This document shows, piece after piece, positions 62,828 to 64,000 of a DNA stretch of 64,000 nt; position 1 is the first letter of the stretch; each line of letters opens with the position of its first letter. Below the pieces are notes generated by a model that searched no databases, was not told the DNA's origin, and saw only the letters and a list, made by a program, of their open reading frames with translations. This stretch comes from Thermodesulfobium acidiphilum (lineage in GTDB: Bacteria; Thermodesulfobiota; Thermodesulfobiia; Thermodesulfobiales; Thermodesulfobiaceae). The stretch spans positions 1,561,001 through 1,625,000 of the forward strand of contig NZ_CP020921.1 of assembly GCF_003057965.1 (NCBI RefSeq). Direction: 5' to 3'. Both the position numbers and the translations under genes were made by a program.

Positions 62828-63616
62828 GTGGGTATATTAGATGGCAAAAAAGCTCTCATTTTTGGTCTTGCTAATGATAAGAGCATCGCATGGGGCATTT
62901 CGAAGGCATTTAAGGAAGAAGGGGCTGAGCTCGCTCTCACCTATCTCCCTGTCATGGAAAAAAGGGTTAAACCGCTCGCAGAAAACCTTAAGGCTAAAAT
63001 TGTTCTTCCTTGTGACGTAAATAAAAATGATGATCTAAAAGCAGTTCATGATTCAATAAAAAATGAATGGGGTTTAATCGACATATTAGTACACTCGGTA
63101 GCATATGCTCCAAAAGAAGAATTCGAAGAAGGCCTGCTACAAACAACAAGAGAAGGCTTTAAAATAGCAATGGAAACCAGTTGCTACTCGCTAATTGCTA
63201 TGTGTAATGCTTTTTACCCCCTTATGCAGGGGCGTGAGGCATCGGTTATAACAATGACATATTATGGGGCAGAAAAAGTTGTGCCTCACTATAATATAAT
63301 GGCAGTTTGTAAAGCTGCTCTCGAAGCATCGGTCAGGTTTCTCGCATATGACCTCGGTCCAAAAAAGATTAGAATAAACGCAATTTCTGCAGGCCCGATT
63401 AAAACTCTTGCAGCCTTTGGCATAAAGGGTTTTAGTGAACTACTAAAACATAACGAGCAAAATTCTCCACTTATGAGAACAGTCACAATTGAAGATGTAG
63501 GAAATCTCGCTTCTTTTTTGGCATCAGATAGATCTAAAAATATTACAGGCGATATTATTTATGTAGATGCGGGTTATCATGTTATGGGAACTCCTAGGGC
63601 TCCAGAAGATTTATAA
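62828..63616 (+). CDS. fabI: Enoyl-[acyl-carrier-protein] reductase FabI
   Basis: The 262-residue short-chain dehydrogenase begins GILDGKKALIFGLANDKSIA with the Gly-rich cofactor loop, has LVHSVAYAPKEEF and the catalytic Tyr155-x6-Lys162 of FabI (HYNIMAVCKAALEAS), and ISAGPIKTLAAFGIKGFSEL. It reduces enoyl-ACP at the last step of fatty acid elongation. It starts at GTG after AAGGAGGT. Confidence 0.94.
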   Translation: MGILDGKKALIFGLANDKSIAWGISKAFKEEGAELALTYLPVMEKRVKPLAENLKAKIVLPCDVNKNDDLKAVHDSIKNEWGLIDILVHSVAYAPKEEFEEGLLQTTREGFKIAMETSCYSLIAMCNAFYPLMQGREASVITMTYYGAEKVVPHYNIMAVCKAALEASVRFLAYDLGPKKIRINAISAGPIKTLAAFGIKGFSELLKHNEQNSPLMRTVTIEDVGNLASFLASDRSKNITGDIIYVDAGYHVMGTPRAPEDL

Positions 63617-63623
63617 AAAATAA

Positions 63624-63666
63624 GCCTGTGATTTATGAATGTTTTTGTGTTTCATAGATCACAGGC
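63624..63666. terminator. Bidirectional terminator between fabI and the ammonium transporter
   Basis: GCCTGTGATTTATGAA (63624-63639) pairs with TTCATAGATCACAGGC (63651-63666) over 16 bp with one G-U, with an 11-base loop. On the minus strand it is followed by TTATTTTTTATAA, a good U tract, making it a strong terminator for the leftward gene. On the plus strand the tail is weak (CTTAAAAC). Confidence 0.75.
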
Positions 63667-63696
63667 CTTAAAACTATCTAATTTGAATACATGTTA

Positions 63697-64000
63697 TTAG
63701 AATTCATAAGCTGATTCCTCGTGTTCGCTTTCATCGAGACCCTTTATCTCAAATTCTCTTGAAACCCTTAAGCCAAAAAATCTTTTAATAAATAACCCGA
63801 TTAAGAGAGTTATCGTAAAACAATAAATTATAGCCACAGATACACCTATTATTTGAAAAATAATCTGATGCACACCACCAAAAAAAAGTCCTTTTGCACC
63901 GTTTATTATAGGATTTGCAAATAAACCCAACGCCAGGCTCCCCCATATACCTGAAATCCCGTGGATACCAAATACGTCAAGGCTGTCATCGTAGTTAAAT
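63697..64000 (-). CDS. amt: Ammonium transporter, C-terminal part (runs off right edge)
   Basis: The minus strand reads into the window as NYDDSLDVFGIHGISGIWGS then LGLFANPIINGAKGLFFGGV, the conserved D..GIHG..G..G segment of Amt/MEP ammonium channels with the second pore His, then one membrane span and the charged cytoplasmic tail GLRVSREFEIKGLDESEHEE. This tail is where the PII protein GlnK normally binds. The frame is open at position 64000. Regulation by PII would connect with glnD at 7.3 kb. Confidence 0.92.
   Translation of the reverse strand, partial: FNYDDSLDVFGIHGISGIWGSLALGLFANPIINGAKGLFFGGVHQIIFQIIGVSVAIIYCFTITLLIGLFIKRFFGLRVSREFEIKGLDESEHEESAYEF

Noticed and set aside
1-64000. 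tRNA, rRNA, CRISPR arrays, prophage or insertion sequences
   Set aside because: Reading both strands I found no T-loop consensus in a cloverleaf context, no regularly spaced repeats and no transposase or phage genes.

Overview
The window is AT-rich (about one third G+C by eye), densely coded and without rRNA, tRNA, CRISPR arrays or insertion sequences that I can see. Gene content points to an anaerobic, Gram-negative-type (diderm) bacterium with Firmicutes-like housekeeping synteny: the rapZ-yvcK-whiA block directly precedes the lower glycolysis genes, while lptB, an LpxB-like protein and a family-9 glycosyltransferase indicate an outer membrane. An orange-protein (ORP)-type NifX/MinD cluster, ferredoxin-thioredoxin reductase, YedF and an acetate module fit a sulfate-reducing or related anaerobe. 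My best guess is a Thermodesulfobium-like organism; this is inference from gene families, not a database match.

Layout. 1-2.3 kb: edge of a DUF134 regulator gene with a palindromic operator, the remnant of a c-di-GMP/HDOD-type gene, chrA and a HEPN gene. 2.3-7.1 kb: yedF, a short globin-coupled sensor, an EamA permease, an endonuclease IV-like TIM barrel, ylbF, and a redox operon (two small unknown proteins, glutaredoxin, ftrB) behind a good promoter. 7.3-19.8 kb: glnD, an M20-type pseudo-peptidase that seems to start at ATA, rapZ, yvcK, whiA, gap, pgk, tpiA, gpmI and a YbhN-like membrane protein. 19.9-25.9 kb: an FMN alpha-hydroxyacid oxidase-like enzyme and the acetate island (actP, DUF485, satP, acs) with a decayed AhpD-family gene between the transporters. 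25.9-33 kb: pepP, lptB, rnc, pxpCBA, serS and pheA, all leftward.

33.2-39.1 kb: an MFS exporter, then the ORP-type cluster: a NifX-DUF5320-zinc ribbon fusion, a small membrane protein, a second DUF5320 protein, ORP, two MinD ATPases with inserted ferredoxin domains, and a PAS/AAA+/Fis regulator whose AAA+ domain has lost the sigma-54 contact loop. 39.2-42.1 kb: an exported unknown, an LpxB-like protein, endonuclease V and MobB. 42.1-51.5 kb: a membrane-anchored roadblock-like protein, aroE-aroB-aroK-aroC, three envelope glycosyltransferase-type genes and an exported S55 (SpoIVB-like) protease. 51.6-57.6 kb: a regulated unit of Usp, a small membrane protein, TauE/SafE, tandem Usp, a membrane-tethered PhnD-like binding protein, a NarX-type kinase and a NarL-type regulator. 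57.6-64 kb: a large PAS sensor with no output domain, an FlK-like thioesterase, a Tat-exported alpha/beta hydrolase with a ruined catalytic triad, a HAD phosphatase, fabI and the end of an ammonium transporter.

The strongest candidates for undescribed biology are the ORP cluster with its degenerate AAA+ regulator and DUF5320 duplication, the PhnD-like/kinase/TauE/Usp unit with a terminator-like hairpin inside a coding region, and two genes with ideal Shine-Dalgarno sites but no ordinary start codon.
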